From Mycobacterium sp. DL440 (GTDB lineage Bacteria > Actinomycetota > Actinomycetes > Mycobacteriales > Mycobacteriaceae): a stretch of 64,000 nt of DNA. The notes beneath the pieces were generated by a model, which searched no databases, was not told where the DNA came from, and saw only the letters and a list, made by a program, of their open reading frames with translations. The first letter of the stretch is position 1. The number at the start of each line of letters is the position of its first letter. Location of the stretch: positions 2,838,296-2,902,295 of the forward strand of contig NZ_CP050191.1 of the NCBI RefSeq assembly GCF_011745145.1, in the 5' to 3' direction. The position numbers were made by a program, and so were the translations under genes. This document shows positions 1 through 9,193 of this stretch, in pieces.

Positions 1-2
1 GC

Positions 3-938
3 TCGCCGTACGTCACCCCGCTGGTGCGAAAGTTGGCCGCGGAGAACAGTGTCGACCTCGCTGCGGTGAAGGGCACCGGTGTCGGCGGCCGCATCCGCAA
101 GCAGGACGTGCTCGCCGCGGCCGAGGCCAAAAAGGCCCCTCCGGCTCCGGCAGCACCGGCAGCCCCTGCCGCGGCCGCACCCGCCGCCGCGTCGGCCGCC
201 CCGGCCCTGGCCCACCTGCGCGGAACCACGCAGAAGGCCAACCGGATTCGCCAGATCACAGCGAAGAAGACGCGCGAATCGTTGCAGGCGACTGCGCAGT
301 TGACCCAGACCCACGAGGTCGACATGACCAAGATCGTGGCGTTGCGGGCCCGGGCGAAGGCGGATTTCGCCGAGCGCGAAGGTGTCAACCTCACCTACCT
401 GCCGTTCATCGCCCGCGCCGTGATCGATGCGTTGAAGATCCACCCGAACATCAACGCGAGCTACAACGAGGACACCAAGGAGATCACCTACTACGACGCC
501 GAACACCTCGGCTTCGCCGTCGACACCGAGCAGGGCCTGCTCTCCCCGGTGATCCACAACGCCGGTGACCTGTCGCTGGGCGGGCTCGCACGCGCCATCT
601 CCGACATCGCGGGCCGCGCCCGGTCGGGCAACCTCAAGCCCGACGAGCTGTCCGGCGGCACTTTCACCATCACCAACATCGGCAGCCAGGGCGCGCTGTT
701 CGACACCCCGATCCTGGTTCCGCCGCAGGCGGCGATGCTGGGCACCGGGGCGATCGTCAAGCGGCCGCGGGTGATCTCCGACGCCTACGGCAACGAGTCG
801 ATCGGCGTGCGCTCGGTGTGCTACCTGCCGCTGACCTACGACCACCGACTGATCGACGGCGCCGACGCCGGCCGGTTCGTGACCACCATCAAGCGCAGGC
901 TCGAAGAAGGTGCTTTCGAGGCCGACCTCGGGCTGTAA
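3..938 (+). CDS. dlaT: Dihydrolipoamide acyltransferase (E2), 3' part
   Basis: This is the C-terminal part of the lipoyl-dependent E2 subunit of a 2-oxoacid dehydrogenase complex (DlaT/SucB, the Rv2215 type). The reading frame is open from base 3, so the gene begins left of the window and the lipoyl domains are missing. The visible part starts with the peripheral subunit-binding domain ([28 protein letters not shown]). An Ala/Pro-rich linker follows, then the catalytic acyltransferase core ending in the active-site motif [13 protein letters not shown]. In M. tuberculosis this protein serves pyruvate dehydrogenase and also the AhpC/AhpD peroxidase system. The lipoate genes lipB and lipA just downstream supply its cofactor, and aceE (E1) is at 44.2 kb. 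Confidence 0.93.
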   Translation, partial: SPYVTPLVRKLAAENSVDLAAVKGTGVGGRIRKQDVLAAAEAKKAPPAPAAPAAPAAAAPAAASAAPALAHLRGTTQKANRIRQITAKKTRESLQATAQLTQTHEVDMTKIVALRARAKADFAEREGVNLTYLPFIARAVIDALKIHPNINASYNEDTKEITYYDAEHLGFAVDTEQGLLSPVIHNAGDLSLGGLARAISDIAGRARSGNLKPDELSGGTFTITNIGSQGALFDTPILVPPQAAMLGTGAIVKRPRVISDAYGNESIGVRSVCYLPLTYDHRLIDGADAGRFVTTIKRRLEEGAFEADLGL

Positions 939-962
939 CGCCGTTAGGAGGGGCTCCCCACT

Positions 963-1871
963 GTGGCGGACGCCGTCATCGCGATAGCGGGATCATCCGG
1001 TCTGATCGGTTCGGCGCTGGTATCAACGCTGCGCGCCGCCGATCGCCGGGTGCTCCGGATCGTACGCAGGGCACCATCGAACGGCGACGAGCTGTTCTGG
1101 AACCCCGACACCGGGGAGTTCGACGCTTCCGCGCTCCACGGCGTGGACGCGGTGGTGAACCTCTGCGGCGTCGGCGTCGGCGAGAAGCGTTGGTCGGGCG
1201 CCTTCAAACAGAGTCTGCGCGACAGCCGGATCGGGCCCACCGAGGTGCTGGCCGGCGCCGTGTCCGATGCCGGGGTGCCCGTGCTGATCAACGCGAGCGC
1301 CGTCGGTTACTACGGCGACACCCGGGACCGGGTGACCGACGAGTCCGCACCCGAGGGACGCGGGTTCCTGGCCGGGCTATGTGCGGATTGGGAGGCGGCC
1401 ACGGCGCCGGCAATCGCCGCCGGTTCTCGGGTGGTGCTGCTGCGCACCGGACTGGTCATGTCCCCGTCGGGCGGCATGGTGAACCGGCTCAAACCGCTGT
1501 TCTCACTGGGCCTGGGCGCCCGGTTGGGCAACGGTCGGCAGTACATCCCGTGGATCAGCCTGGAGGACGAGGTCCGCGCGATCCTGTTCGCGATGGCGAA
1601 CGACAGCTTGTCGGGCCCGGTCAACCTCACCGGGCCGGCTCCGGTGACCAACGCCGAGTTCACCGCGTCGCTGGGCCGCGCCCTCAATAGGCCCACCCCG
1701 GTGATGGTTCCGGGTTTCGCGTTGCGCACGCTGCTCGGCGAGATCGCCGACGAGGGACTGCTCGTGGGCCAGCGCGCCATCCCCGCGGCTCTCGAGCGCG
1801 CCGGCTTCAGCTTCCACCACAACACCATCGGCGAGGCGCTGGCCTACGCCACCGCAACCAAGGACCTGTGA
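963..1871 (+). CDS. TIGR01777-type NAD(P)-dependent epimerase
   Basis: A 302-residue extended short-chain dehydrogenase of the TIGR01777/SDR39U1 type (Rv2216 position). The N-terminus carries a dinucleotide-binding motif ([14 protein letters not shown]) and a second family signature lies at [10 protein letters not shown]. The C-terminal end (from about residue 250: [19 protein letters not shown]) matches the DUF1731 tail of the family. The substrate is unknown. The GTG start at 963 follows a plausible ribosome site (aggagggg) and the gene sits 24 bases after dlaT in the same direction, so co-transcription with dlaT, lipB and lipA is likely. Confidence 0.85.
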   Translation: MADAVIAIAGSSGLIGSALVSTLRAADRRVLRIVRRAPSNGDELFWNPDTGEFDASALHGVDAVVNLCGVGVGEKRWSGAFKQSLRDSRIGPTEVLAGAVSDAGVPVLINASAVGYYGDTRDRVTDESAPEGRGFLAGLCADWEAATAPAIAAGSRVVLLRTGLVMSPSGGMVNRLKPLFSLGLGARLGNGRQYIPWISLEDEVRAILFAMANDSLSGPVNLTGPAPVTNAEFTASLGRALNRPTPVMVPGFALRTLLGEIADEGLLVGQRAIPAALERAGFSFHHNTIGEALAYATATKDL

Positions 1872-1898
1872 CTGGGATCCTGGCGTACGGTCGAGGCT

Positions 1899-2597
1899 GT
1901 GACATCCATCCGCTCGGCGGCCGCTCCCGTCGAGGTGCGGCGTGTGGGGACACTCGACTATGAAGCCGCCTGGGCGCTGCAGCGCGAGATCGCCGATGCC
2001 AGGGTTGCCGGCGGGCCCGATACCCTGCTGCTGCTTCAGCACCCCGCCGTCTACACCGCAGGAAAGCGCACCGAGCCGCATGAGCGTCCGGTCGACGGCA
2101 CCCCTGTCGTCGACACGGACCGCGGCGGCAAGATCACCTGGCACGGCCCCGGACAGTTGGTGGGCTACCCCATCATCGGCCTGACCGAGCCGCTGGATGT
2201 GGTGAATTTCGTTCGGCGCCTTGAGGAAGCACTCATCAGCGTGTGCGCGGATCTCGGTCTGCAGACCGGTCGCGTCGACGGACGCTCCGGCGTGTGGGTT
2301 CAGGGCGACACCGCGGCGAACCGCGCATCAGGCAGAGCGCGGCCGGCCCGCAAGGTCGGGGCGATCGGCATCCGGGTGTCCCGGGCGACGACGCTGCACG
2401 GGTTCTCTCTCAACTGTGACTGTGACCTGTCCGCGTTCTCGTCGATCGTGCCGTGCGGCATCGCCGATGCGGGGGTGACATCGCTGACGGCCGAACTCGG
2501 CCGGCTCGTCACCGTCGACGACGTCACCGACCGCGTCGCCGCCGCGGTGTGCGACGCACTGGACGGACGGCTGGAACTAGCTCTGAACGTAGGATGA
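1899..2597 (+). CDS. lipB: Octanoyltransferase LipB
   Basis: LipB moves the octanoyl group from octanoyl-ACP to the lipoyl domains of target enzymes, the first step of lipoate synthesis. The 232-residue protein shows the family motifs [16 protein letters not shown] and [12 protein letters not shown], with the catalytic lysine at about residue 152. The acyl-accepting cysteine is in SSIVPCGI at about residue 186. An insertion rich in Ala/Arg (residues about 137-149) precedes the lysine motif. It starts with GTG and ends 4 bases before lipA, which suggests translational coupling. Confidence 0.95.
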   Translation: MTSIRSAAAPVEVRRVGTLDYEAAWALQREIADARVAGGPDTLLLLQHPAVYTAGKRTEPHERPVDGTPVVDTDRGGKITWHGPGQLVGYPIIGLTEPLDVVNFVRRLEEALISVCADLGLQTGRVDGRSGVWVQGDTAANRASGRARPARKVGAIGIRVSRATTLHGFSLNCDCDLSAFSSIVPCGIADAGVTSLTAELGRLVTVDDVTDRVAAAVCDALDGRLELALNVG

Positions 2598-2601
2598 ACC
2601 T

Positions 2602-3546
2602 GTGACTGTGGTGCCTGAAGGTCGGAAGCTGCTGCGTCTGGAAGTGCGGAACGCGCAGACACCCATCGAACGCAAGCCATCGTGGATAAAGACCCGGGCC
2701 AAGATGGGCCCGGAGTACACCGAGCTCAAGGGGCTGGTGCGCCGCGAGGGCCTGCACACGGTGTGCGAGGAGGCCGGCTGCCCCAACATCTTCGAATGCT
2801 GGGAGGACCGGGAAGCCACGTTCCTGATCGGTGGCGAGCAGTGCACGCGTCGGTGCGACTTCTGCCAGATCGACACCGGCAAGCCCGCCGAGCTGGACCG
2901 TGACGAACCCCGCCGGGTCGCCGAGAGCGTGCAGGCCATGGGACTGCGCTATTCGACGGTGACCGGGGTGGCCCGCGATGACCTGCCCGACGGCGGCGCA
3001 TGGCTGTACGCCGAAACCGTGCGCTACATCAAGCGTCTCAACCCGAACACCGGCGTGGAGCTGTTGGCGCCGGACTTCAACGGCGACCCGGACCAGCTGG
3101 CAGAAGTCTTCGAATCACGCCCAGAAGTGTTCGCGCACAACGTCGAAACGGTGCCGCGCATCTTCAAGCGCATTCGTCCGGCGTTCCGTTACGACCGCAG
3201 CCTGGCGGTGATCACCGCCGCTCGCAACTTCGGCCTGGTCACCAAATCGAACCTGATCCTCGGGATGGGCGAGACCATCGACGAGGTGCACACCGCGCTG
3301 CGCGACCTGCACGACGCGGGCTGCGACATCGTCACCATCACCCAGTACCTGCGGCCGTCACCGCGCCACCACCCGGTCGAACGCTGGGTGCACCCCGACG
3401 AGTTCGTCGAGTTGTCGAGCTACGCCGAGGGCCTGGGATTCGCCGGTGTGCTGGCCGGACCGCTGGTGCGTTCGTCCTACCGCGCGGGCCGGCTCTATGC
3501 CCAGGCCGCGCGGGTTCGGTTCGCTGATCAGCCCCCCGTATCCTGA
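2602..3546 (+). CDS. lipA: Lipoyl synthase LipA
   Basis: A radical SAM enzyme that inserts two sulfur atoms into the protein-bound octanoyl chain. The 314-residue protein has the auxiliary cluster cysteines ([14 protein letters not shown]), the radical SAM motif CTRRCDFCQ (CxxxCxxC) and the C-terminal RSSYRA serine motif. The length is normal for the family. It starts with GTG directly behind lipB; together they make lipoyl groups for the upstream E2 enzyme and other lipoyl proteins. Confidence 0.97.
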   Translation: MTVVPEGRKLLRLEVRNAQTPIERKPSWIKTRAKMGPEYTELKGLVRREGLHTVCEEAGCPNIFECWEDREATFLIGGEQCTRRCDFCQIDTGKPAELDRDEPRRVAESVQAMGLRYSTVTGVARDDLPDGGAWLYAETVRYIKRLNPNTGVELLAPDFNGDPDQLAEVFESRPEVFAHNVETVPRIFKRIRPAFRYDRSLAVITAARNFGLVTKSNLILGMGETIDEVHTALRDLHDAGCDIVTITQYLRPSPRHHPVERWVHPDEFVELSSYAEGLGFAGVLAGPLVRSSYRAGRLYAQAARVRFADQPPVS

Positions 3547-3550
3547 AGTA

Positions 3551-4303
3551 ATGGCGAAAACCCGCACTGCCGCAGAAACCAAGGCGGCAAAGGCCGAGGC
3601 GAAGGTTGCCCGCAAGGCGGCCTCCAAGCAGCGGCGCAGTCAGCTCTGGCAGGCATTCCAGATCCAGCGCAAAGAGGACAAGCGCCTGCTGCCGTACATG
3701 ATCGGCGCATTCGTGCTGATCGTGGCCGCCGCGGTGGTCGCCGGTCTGCTCCTCGGCGGGTTCACCATGTACACGATGATCCCCCTCGGCGTCGTGCTGG
3801 GCGCACTGGTCGCGTTCATCATCTTCGGCCGCCGGGCCCAGAAGTCGGTGTACAAGAAGGCCGAGGGCCAGACGGGTGCCGCGGCCTGGGCGCTGGACAA
3901 CATGCGCGGCAAGTGGCGGGTCACCCCTGGCGTCGCGGCGACGGGTCATTTTGACGCAGTGCACCGGGTGATCGGTCGGCCCGGCGTGATCTTCGTCGGC
4001 GAGGGTTCGGCCACTCGGGTCAAGCCCCTGCTGGCGCAGGAGAAGAAGCGCACCGCACGCCTGGTCGGCGACATCCCGATCTACGACATCGTGGTCGGCA
4101 ACAGCGAGGGCGAGGTGCCGCTGTCCAAGCTGGAGCGCCACCTGAACAAGCTGCCGGCGAACATCACCGTCAAGCAGATGGATTCGATCGAGTCTCGGCT
4201 CGCCGCCCTGGGCACCAAGGCCGGCCCGGCCGGGATGCCCAAAGGTCCGATGCCCGCCGGCGCGAAGATGCGTGGCGTGCAGCGCACTGTCCGCCGCAAG
4301 TGA
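3551..4303 (+). CDS. DUF4191 membrane protein
   Basis: A 250-residue protein of the DUF4191 family (Rv2219 position), function unknown. The ATG at 3551 is chosen because it lies 5 bases after the lipA stop and gives a basic N-terminus (MAKTRTAAETKAAKAEAKVARK) typical of the family; an in-frame extension into lipA is possible but unlikely. Two adjacent hydrophobic segments around residues 50-95 (IGAFVLIVAAAVVAGLLLGG, then MIPLGVVLGALVAFIIFG) are probable membrane helices. The remaining C-terminal part is soluble and ends in a basic tail. It is probably the last gene of the lipoate operon. Confidence 0.85.
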   Translation: MAKTRTAAETKAAKAEAKVARKAASKQRRSQLWQAFQIQRKEDKRLLPYMIGAFVLIVAAAVVAGLLLGGFTMYTMIPLGVVLGALVAFIIFGRRAQKSVYKKAEGQTGAAAWALDNMRGKWRVTPGVAATGHFDAVHRVIGRPGVIFVGEGSATRVKPLLAQEKKRTARLVGDIPIYDIVVGNSEGEVPLSKLERHLNKLPANITVKQMDSIESRLAALGTKAGPAGMPKGPMPAGAKMRGVQRTVRRK

Positions 4304-4322
4304 GCGCTTCACGCTGTCGAGC

Positions 4323-4369
4323 GTGAACAAGATCGCGAGATTTCAGGAGAATGTCGCGATCTTGTTCAC
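4323..4369. terminator. Perfect 16-bp inverted repeat between convergent genes
   Basis: The arms at 4323-4338 and 4354-4369 (gtgaacaagatcgcga and its exact complement) are separated by 15 bases. They lie between the convergent ends of the DUF4191 and RDD genes. The symmetry would fold in both transcripts, so a bidirectional terminator is the simplest reading. There is no T tract, as is common in mycobacteria. Confidence 0.7.
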
Positions 4370-4383
4370 ATTCGGGTGAGGGG

Positions 4384-4869
4384 CTACCGCCGCACCACGG
4401 CAGTGAACGTCAACCGGTCGTGCAGTCCGCGCAGATCGCTGTCGGAAACCAGCGGCGGGATCACCAGGGCGATCAGCACCACCCGCAGGAATGCCCGGAC
4501 GATGCCGATCCGGTCGCGCCCGTCGGCGGGCACCACAATCAGGCCGACCGCGAGCTGCCCCGGTGTGAACGAGAAGAGCCGCACCGCGACGGTGCCCAGC
4601 ACCATCCAGATCACCAGCACCGCTGTGGACAACAGCGGCATAGTCACCAGCCCAAAGGCCATCGCGAGCCCTGCCAGCCCATAGGCCACCAGCCAGTCGA
4701 TGCACAGCGCACCGAGTCGCCGTCCCATCCGGGCCAGTGAACCGGAGCCGGATTCGGGCAGCCCGAGGCGCTCACCGGGGTATTTTCCCCGTGAGTCCTG
4801 TGCGTCCTCGCCGTCACCGGCGTCGAAAGGTCCGGGTCCGGACAGCCAGGTTCCCATCGTGCGCGACAT
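4384..4869 (-). CDS. RDD family membrane protein
   Basis: A 161-residue RDD-domain protein (Rv2219A position). The defining N-terminal Arg and Asp residues are in MGRRLGALCIDWLVAYGLAG. Three hydrophobic segments follow (about residues 55-75, 80-95 and 120-140). A soluble N-terminal region of about 45 residues rich in Gly, Asp and Ser precedes the first helix. Function is not established; RDD proteins are small membrane proteins, some linked to ion homeostasis. It is convergent with the lipoate operon and divergent from glnA1. Confidence 0.85.
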   Translation of the reverse strand: MSRTMGTWLSGPGPFDAGDGEDAQDSRGKYPGERLGLPESGSGSLARMGRRLGALCIDWLVAYGLAGLAMAFGLVTMPLLSTAVLVIWMVLGTVAVRLFSFTPGQLAVGLIVVPADGRDRIGIVRAFLRVVLIALVIPPLVSDSDLRGLHDRLTFTAVVRR

Positions 4870-4936
4870 AAGGTCAGAATAGGCGGAGCCGGTTAAGTGA
4901 CGGTCAGTAGCTCATGTCACAGAGAACGGTCATCGC

Positions 4937-4952
4937 GTAACTTGCACGCAAC
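4937..4952 (+). promoter_or_regulatory. Candidate GlnR box upstream of glnA1
   Basis: The sequence GTAAC-ttgcac-GCAAC matches the recognised actinobacterial GlnR pattern GTNAC-N6-GNAAC exactly. It lies 74 bases before the glnA1 start and is the only full match I found between the RDD gene and glnA1. GlnR is the global nitrogen regulator that controls glnA in mycobacteria, so position and sequence agree. A second half-site is not clear. Confidence 0.6.
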
Positions 4953-5025
4953 ATATGGTTGACGACCGCGCAACATCGTGTCCTTAGCGTCAACCCGCGG
5001 GTTACCAGTTAAAGGAGAACACTCA

Positions 5026-6462
5026 GTGGCAGAAAAGACGTCCGACGACATCTTCAAGCTGATCAAGGACGAGAACGTCGAGTATGTCGACATTCGCTTC
5101 TGCGATCTGCCCGGCGTCGTCCAGCACTTCTCGATCCCGGCGTCGGCGTTCGACGCGAGCGTCTTCGAGGACGGCCTCGCGTTCGACGGCTCGTCGGTCC
5201 GCGGCTTCCAGTCGATCCACGAATCCGACATGATGCTGCTGCCGGACCCCGACACCGCGCGCATCGACCCGTTCCGCGCCGCCAAGACGCTGAACCTGAA
5301 CTTCTTCGTGCATGACCCGTTCACCCGTGAGGCGTACTCCCGCGACCCGCGCAACGTGGCCCGCAAGGCGGAGAACTACCTGGCCAGTACCGGTATCGCC
5401 GATACCTGCTTCTTCGGTGCCGAGGCCGAGTTCTACATCTTCGACTCGGTGAGCTTCGACTCCAAGATGAACGGCACCTTCTACGAGGTGGATTCCGAGT
5501 CGGCGTGGTGGAACACCGGCGAGCCCTTCGAGGCCGACGGCGGCCCCAACCTCGGTTACAAGGTCCGCCCCAAGGGTGGCTACTTCCCCGTCGCGCCGTA
5601 CGACCACTACGTCGACCTGCGCGACGAGATGTCGACCAACCTGATCAACGCCGGGTTCACCCTGGAGCGCGGTCACCACGAGGTGGGCACCGCCGGCCAG
5701 GCCGAGATCAACTACAAGTTCAACACCCTGCTGCACGCGGCCGACGATGTGCTGCTGTTCAAGTACATCATCAAGAACACCGCGTGGCAGAACGGCAAGA
5801 CCGTCACCTTCATGCCCAAGCCGCTGTTCGGTGACAACGGTTCCGGCATGCACGCCCACCAGTCGCTGTGGAAGGACGGCCAGCCGCTGTTCCACGACGA
5901 GTCGGGTTACGCGGGCCTGTCCGACATCGCCCGCCACTACATCGGCGGCATCCTGCACCACGCCCCGTCGCTGCTGGCGTTCACCAACCCGACGGTGAAC
6001 TCCTACAAGCGTCTGGTGCCGGGCTACGAGGCCCCGATCAACCTGGTGTACAGCCAGCGCAACCGCTCGGCCTGTGTCCGTATCCCGATCACCGGCAACA
6101 ACCCGAAGGCCAAGCGCCTCGAGTTCCGCTGCCCGGACAGCTCTGGCAACCCGTACCTGGCATTCGCGGCCATGCTGATGGCCGGCATCGACGGCATCAA
6201 GAAGAAGATCGAGCCCCTGGCCCCGGTCGACAAGGACCTCTACGAGCTGCCGCCGGACGAGGCCGCCAACATCCCGCAGGCGCCCACCTCGCTGTCGGCG
6301 GTGATCGACCGCCTCGAAGAGGATCACGAGTACCTCACCGAGGGTGGCGTGTTCACCGAGGACCTGATCGAGACGTGGATCTCCTACAAGCGGGAGAACG
6401 AGATCATGCCGATCCAGATCCGGCCTCACCCGTACGAGTTCTCGCTGTACTACGACGTGTAA
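5026..6462 (+). CDS. glnA1: Glutamine synthetase type I-beta GlnA1
   Basis: The main glutamine synthetase: ATP-dependent condensation of glutamate and ammonia in a dodecamer. With the GTG at 5026 the protein is 478 residues, the length of M. tuberculosis GlnA1, and a good ribosome site (aaaggagaa, 5011-5019) precedes it. Visible motifs are the substrate loop region ([10 protein letters not shown]), metal-binding EAEFYIFD, the ATP/His motif [11 protein letters not shown] and glutamate-binding NRSACVRIP. The adenylylation site KDLYELPPD is present with Tyr406, so activity should be switched by GlnE (9.2-12.2 kb). A GlnR box lies upstream and an intrinsic terminator directly downstream, so it is probably monocistronic. 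Confidence 0.98.
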   Translation: MAEKTSDDIFKLIKDENVEYVDIRFCDLPGVVQHFSIPASAFDASVFEDGLAFDGSSVRGFQSIHESDMMLLPDPDTARIDPFRAAKTLNLNFFVHDPFTREAYSRDPRNVARKAENYLASTGIADTCFFGAEAEFYIFDSVSFDSKMNGTFYEVDSESAWWNTGEPFEADGGPNLGYKVRPKGGYFPVAPYDHYVDLRDEMSTNLINAGFTLERGHHEVGTAGQAEINYKFNTLLHAADDVLLFKYIIKNTAWQNGKTVTFMPKPLFGDNGSGMHAHQSLWKDGQPLFHDESGYAGLSDIARHYIGGILHHAPSLLAFTNPTVNSYKRLVPGYEAPINLVYSQRNRSACVRIPITGNNPKAKRLEFRCPDSSGNPYLAFAAMLMAGIDGIKKKIEPLAPVDKDLYELPPDEAANIPQAPTSLSAVIDRLEEDHEYLTEGGVFTEDLIETWISYKRENEIMPIQIRPHPYEFSLYYDV

Positions 6463-6501
6463 GTCGGCACGTTCTAGCGCGACGTCCAAGTCGTAAGGCA
6501 T

Positions 6502-6544
6502 AAAAAAGGCCGGGTGGCTTCCTTCGGGGGCCACCCGGCCTTTC
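6502..6544 (+). terminator. Intrinsic terminator after glnA1
   Basis: A strong GC-rich stem (aaaggccgggtggc pairing with gccacccggccttt) with a short loop, 39 bases after the glnA1 stop. It is flanked by an A run on the left and a short T run on the right. This is the most classical Rho-independent terminator in the window. Confidence 0.88.
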
Positions 6545-6644
6545 TGCATCCGTGGCACGCGTCGATTTCGACACCTGGGTCGTTGGTTTTCGAAAAGCAC
6601 AGCCCAGGGGTAGAAGTCGCGGGCCTCCCCCGCACAATGGACCG

Positions 6645-7076
6645 ATGCGTGTTCTGGTGCAGCGGGTGACCTCTGCGAGCGTGACGGTCGACGGCGCGGT
6701 CGTGGGAGCCATCGCTCCGAACCCGCAGGGGCTTCTCGCCCTGGTCGGGGTCACCCACGAGGACGACACGGGCAAGGCGCGCCGGATGGCCGAAAAGCTC
6801 TGGCAGTTACGGATTCTCGATGGTGAGAAGTCGGCGTCCGACGTTGCTGCGCCGATCCTGGTGATCAGTCAGTTCACGTTGTACGCCAACACCGTCAAGG
6901 GCAGGCGCCCGTCGTGGAATGCGGCAGCACCGCGGCCCGTCGCCGAGCCGTTGGTGACTGAATTCGCCGACGCGCTCCAGAAACTGGGCGCGGTTGTGCA
7001 AACGGGGATTTTCGGTGCGGATATGCGGGTGGAACTGGTCAATGACGGGCCGGTAACGGTGATGTTGGAGCTGTGA
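6645..7076 (+). CDS. dtd: D-aminoacyl-tRNA deacylase
   Basis: DTD hydrolyses D-amino acids (and glycine) wrongly attached to tRNA. The 143-residue length is typical. The two active-site signatures are present: [17 protein letters not shown] and the C-terminal [11 protein letters not shown] (Gly-cisPro type motif). The start at ATG 6645 gives the conserved [13 protein letters not shown] beginning; the frame is open further upstream but that part is not conserved. It reads away from the glnA1 terminator and is followed closely by a DoxX gene. Confidence 0.95.
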   Translation: MRVLVQRVTSASVTVDGAVVGAIAPNPQGLLALVGVTHEDDTGKARRMAEKLWQLRILDGEKSASDVAAPILVISQFTLYANTVKGRRPSWNAAAPRPVAEPLVTEFADALQKLGAVVQTGIFGADMRVELVNDGPVTVMLEL

Positions 7077-7108
7077 ACTTACTGGGAGTCTGGGCGTACT
7101 GTCAGGCC

Positions 7109-7591
7109 ATGACGACCAATTTGGACGCACGGCTTGCGAGCTACTCATCACCTGTCTTGAGTGCATTCCGCATCATCTTCGGTCTGTTGTTCACGCTGCA
7201 CGGCAGCATGAAGCTCTTCGGCTGGCCATTGGGCGCCGCCATTCCGGTAGGCAGTTGGCCGGGATGGTGGGCCGGCCTCATCGAATTCGTCACCGGGCTA
7301 CTGATCCTCGTTGGATTGTTCACACGCATAGCGGCTTTCATCGCTGCCGGTCACATGGCCGTCGCGTACTTCTGGATGCACTGGCCGCCGCTGGAAGGTC
7401 CTGCAGCCAGTTTCTGGCCGTTCGACAATGCGATGGGTGGTAACGGGGGTGAGATGACGATCATGTATTGCTTCGCCTTCCTGCTACTGGCAACCACCGG
7501 CGCCGGCAGGCTTTCGGTGGACGCCCGACGACGGCCGACTGTGCAAGCCGCGACCTCGCCGCGCCGGAGGTTCGGCCGGCTAGCGCGCTGA
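7109..7591 (+). CDS. DoxX family membrane protein
   Basis: A 160-residue DoxX-type integral membrane protein with four hydrophobic segments (beginning FRIIFGLLFTLHGSMKLFG, then IEFVTGLLILVGLFTRIAAF, then IAAGHMAVAYFWMHW and a last one near MTIMYCFAFLLLA). Some mycobacterial DoxX proteins take part in a membrane oxidoreductase complex with superoxide dismutase; nothing here shows that role. ATG 7109 is chosen; a GTG at 7073 overlapping the dtd stop would add 12 residues and remains possible. Confidence 0.85.
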   Translation: MTTNLDARLASYSSPVLSAFRIIFGLLFTLHGSMKLFGWPLGAAIPVGSWPGWWAGLIEFVTGLLILVGLFTRIAAFIAAGHMAVAYFWMHWPPLEGPAASFWPFDNAMGGNGGEMTIMYCFAFLLLATTGAGRLSVDARRRPTVQAATSPRRRFGRLAR

Positions 7592-7619
7592 GCGACACTG
7601 GATCCGCGCGCTGCCGTCG

Positions 7620-8480
7620 TTATCGATCCAGCGCGAGATCCTTGCGGAACCGCTTCATCCCGTCGATCTTCTCGGCCAGGGTGGCGTCGGGGCCCGAGTA
7701 GAACATCCACGGCATGGTGATGATGCCCTGGATGCCGCCGGCCTCCGCGCGCGCGTAGTGCTCGGGGGTGAAGGCGTCGGTCAACGGCGTGATGATGGTG
7801 AAATCATCCATCGTCAAACCCTTTTCGGCGCGCAGATCCCGCAGCCGGTCGACCCGCTGCAAGGCGGCCTCGGTAGAGATCAGGTCGCCGATCCAGCCGT
7901 CATGGCGCGCAGCGCGGCGCAGCGCGATGTCAGACAGACCGCCCACGTAGATCGGGATCGGCGGCGGAGTGGGCTCCATCTCGAGCCGAGGCGTGGTGTA
8001 GAACTCGCCGTCGAACTCGGTCCAGCCGGGCTCCCACAGCTGCTTCATCAGCTCGAGCATCTCGTCGGTGCGCTTTCCGCGTCGCGCGAACTGCTGGCCC
8101 AGCAGCCCGAACTCCTCCTCGCACCAGCCCACCCCGATGCCGAGTTCCAGCCGTCCGCCGGCCAGATAGGCCGCGGTGCCAATGGCTTTCGCAGCCGAAT
8201 ACGGGTCGCGCATCGCAGGCAGGTAGACCGTGGTGACGAACTTCAGCCGAGTAGTGACCAGTGCCAGCGCCCCGATCATCACCCACGGATCCGGCCAGTC
8301 GGTGAACGCCTCCCAGCGCCGCTTGCCGTCCTTTGTGTACGGATACGGCGTGGACAGCGTCTCCAGATTCACCACATGATCCGGGATGCCCATCCCGTCG
8401 TATCCGAGATCGTCTGCGGCCCTCGCTACTTCGACGGCCTCCCGGGTGTCCATGAAAGCCATGCTCACGTAGAACTTCAT
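7620..8480 (-). CDS. LLM class F420-dependent oxidoreductase
   Basis: A 286-residue luciferase-like TIM-barrel protein of the mycobacterial F420-dependent type. Motifs seen are the N-terminal MKFYVSMAFMDTREAVEVAR, YDGMGIPDHV, a central GRLELGIGVGWCEEEF and RRGKRTDEMLELMKQLW, all standard for this subclass. It probably transfers hydride from F420H2 to an unknown small substrate. The start at 8480 makes a 4-base ATGA overlap with the upstream thioesterase gene, so the two form an operon. Confidence 0.87.
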   Translation of the reverse strand: MKFYVSMAFMDTREAVEVARAADDLGYDGMGIPDHVVNLETLSTPYPYTKDGKRRWEAFTDWPDPWVMIGALALVTTRLKFVTTVYLPAMRDPYSAAKAIGTAAYLAGGRLELGIGVGWCEEEFGLLGQQFARRGKRTDEMLELMKQLWEPGWTEFDGEFYTTPRLEMEPTPPPIPIYVGGLSDIALRRAARHDGWIGDLISTEAALQRVDRLRDLRAEKGLTMDDFTIITPLTDAFTPEHYARAEAGGIQGIITMPWMFYSGPDATLAEKIDGMKRFRKDLALDR

Positions 8481-9106
8481 CCGGCGTCCCGCGCCCATGC
8501 CGGAGTGATGAAGACGCCTTCCGCCTCGACGGTGATTCCGTCGCCGTCGCTGATGTGGCCCCTGGCAAAGGTTTTGACACCTTCGGTCCGGTCGATGTAC
8601 GCCTCGGCCCGCAGCGGCCCCAGCGGCGTGCCGCGGCGGTACCGGCAGGTGATGGTGCCGGTGTAGCGCGGTTCGTTCAGTCCCCCGCTGGCCACCTCAC
8701 CGAGAATGTGGTCGAGCACCAGGGCACAGATCCCACCGTGCACCCAGCCCAGCGGCCCCTCGTAGGCGGCACCCAGCACGAATTCACTCCAGCAGCTGCC
8801 GTCCTCGGAGTGCTCGATCACCAGTGGCGGGGCCAGCGCATTGCGCAGGCCGACGACCGGATTCGCCCACACCACCGGACGGTTCGTCTCGGCGTGCAGC
8901 ATGGCCTGTGACCCATCGCGCTGTTCGCGGCGCAGTGCGGCGGTGACGGCCTCGACAGCCGTGGTCGCCTCGGCGATGGTCTGCGAGTCCACCTCGGTGC
9001 GGACTCCGGCGTCGACGAGTTCGCGCATGGCCCGGGCGAACGGCTCATAGAGTGCTTCGAGCCGATCGTGCTCGGCCGCGGTGATGACGTCGAACGTGTG
9101 CTGCAT
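8477..9106 (-). CDS. PaaI-type hotdog thioesterase
   Basis: A 209-residue protein with a C-terminal hotdog domain of the PaaI/acyl-CoA thioesterase type: GPLGWVHGGICALVLDHILGE is the conserved helix start and YTGTITCRYRRGTPLG the following strands. An N-terminal helical part of about 70 residues is extra to the minimal domain. It probably hydrolyses an acyl-CoA; the substrate is unknown. It is first in a two-gene unit with the LLM oxidoreductase. Confidence 0.82.
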   Translation of the reverse strand: MQHTFDVITAAEHDRLEALYEPFARAMRELVDAGVRTEVDSQTIAEATTAVEAVTAALRREQRDGSQAMLHAETNRPVVWANPVVGLRNALAPPLVIEHSEDGSCWSEFVLGAAYEGPLGWVHGGICALVLDHILGEVASGGLNEPRYTGTITCRYRRGTPLGPLRAEAYIDRTEGVKTFARGHISDGDGITVEAEGVFITPAWARDAG

Positions 9107-9193
9107 CCGGACTCCCAGTGAATTGGTTATACGCCCTTATTAACACCAACCACTGCGGCGTCCCGCACGCGGGGGCCAGTTAGGCCCTACCGA

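Noticed and set aside
3338..4330. 330-codon open frame on the minus strand
   Set aside because: Antisense to lipA and the DUF4191 gene, His/Arg-rich, no motifs.
5023..6600. 525-codon open frame on the minus strand
   Set aside because: It lies antisense to glnA1, has no family motifs and follows the codon pattern of a GC-rich shadow frame.
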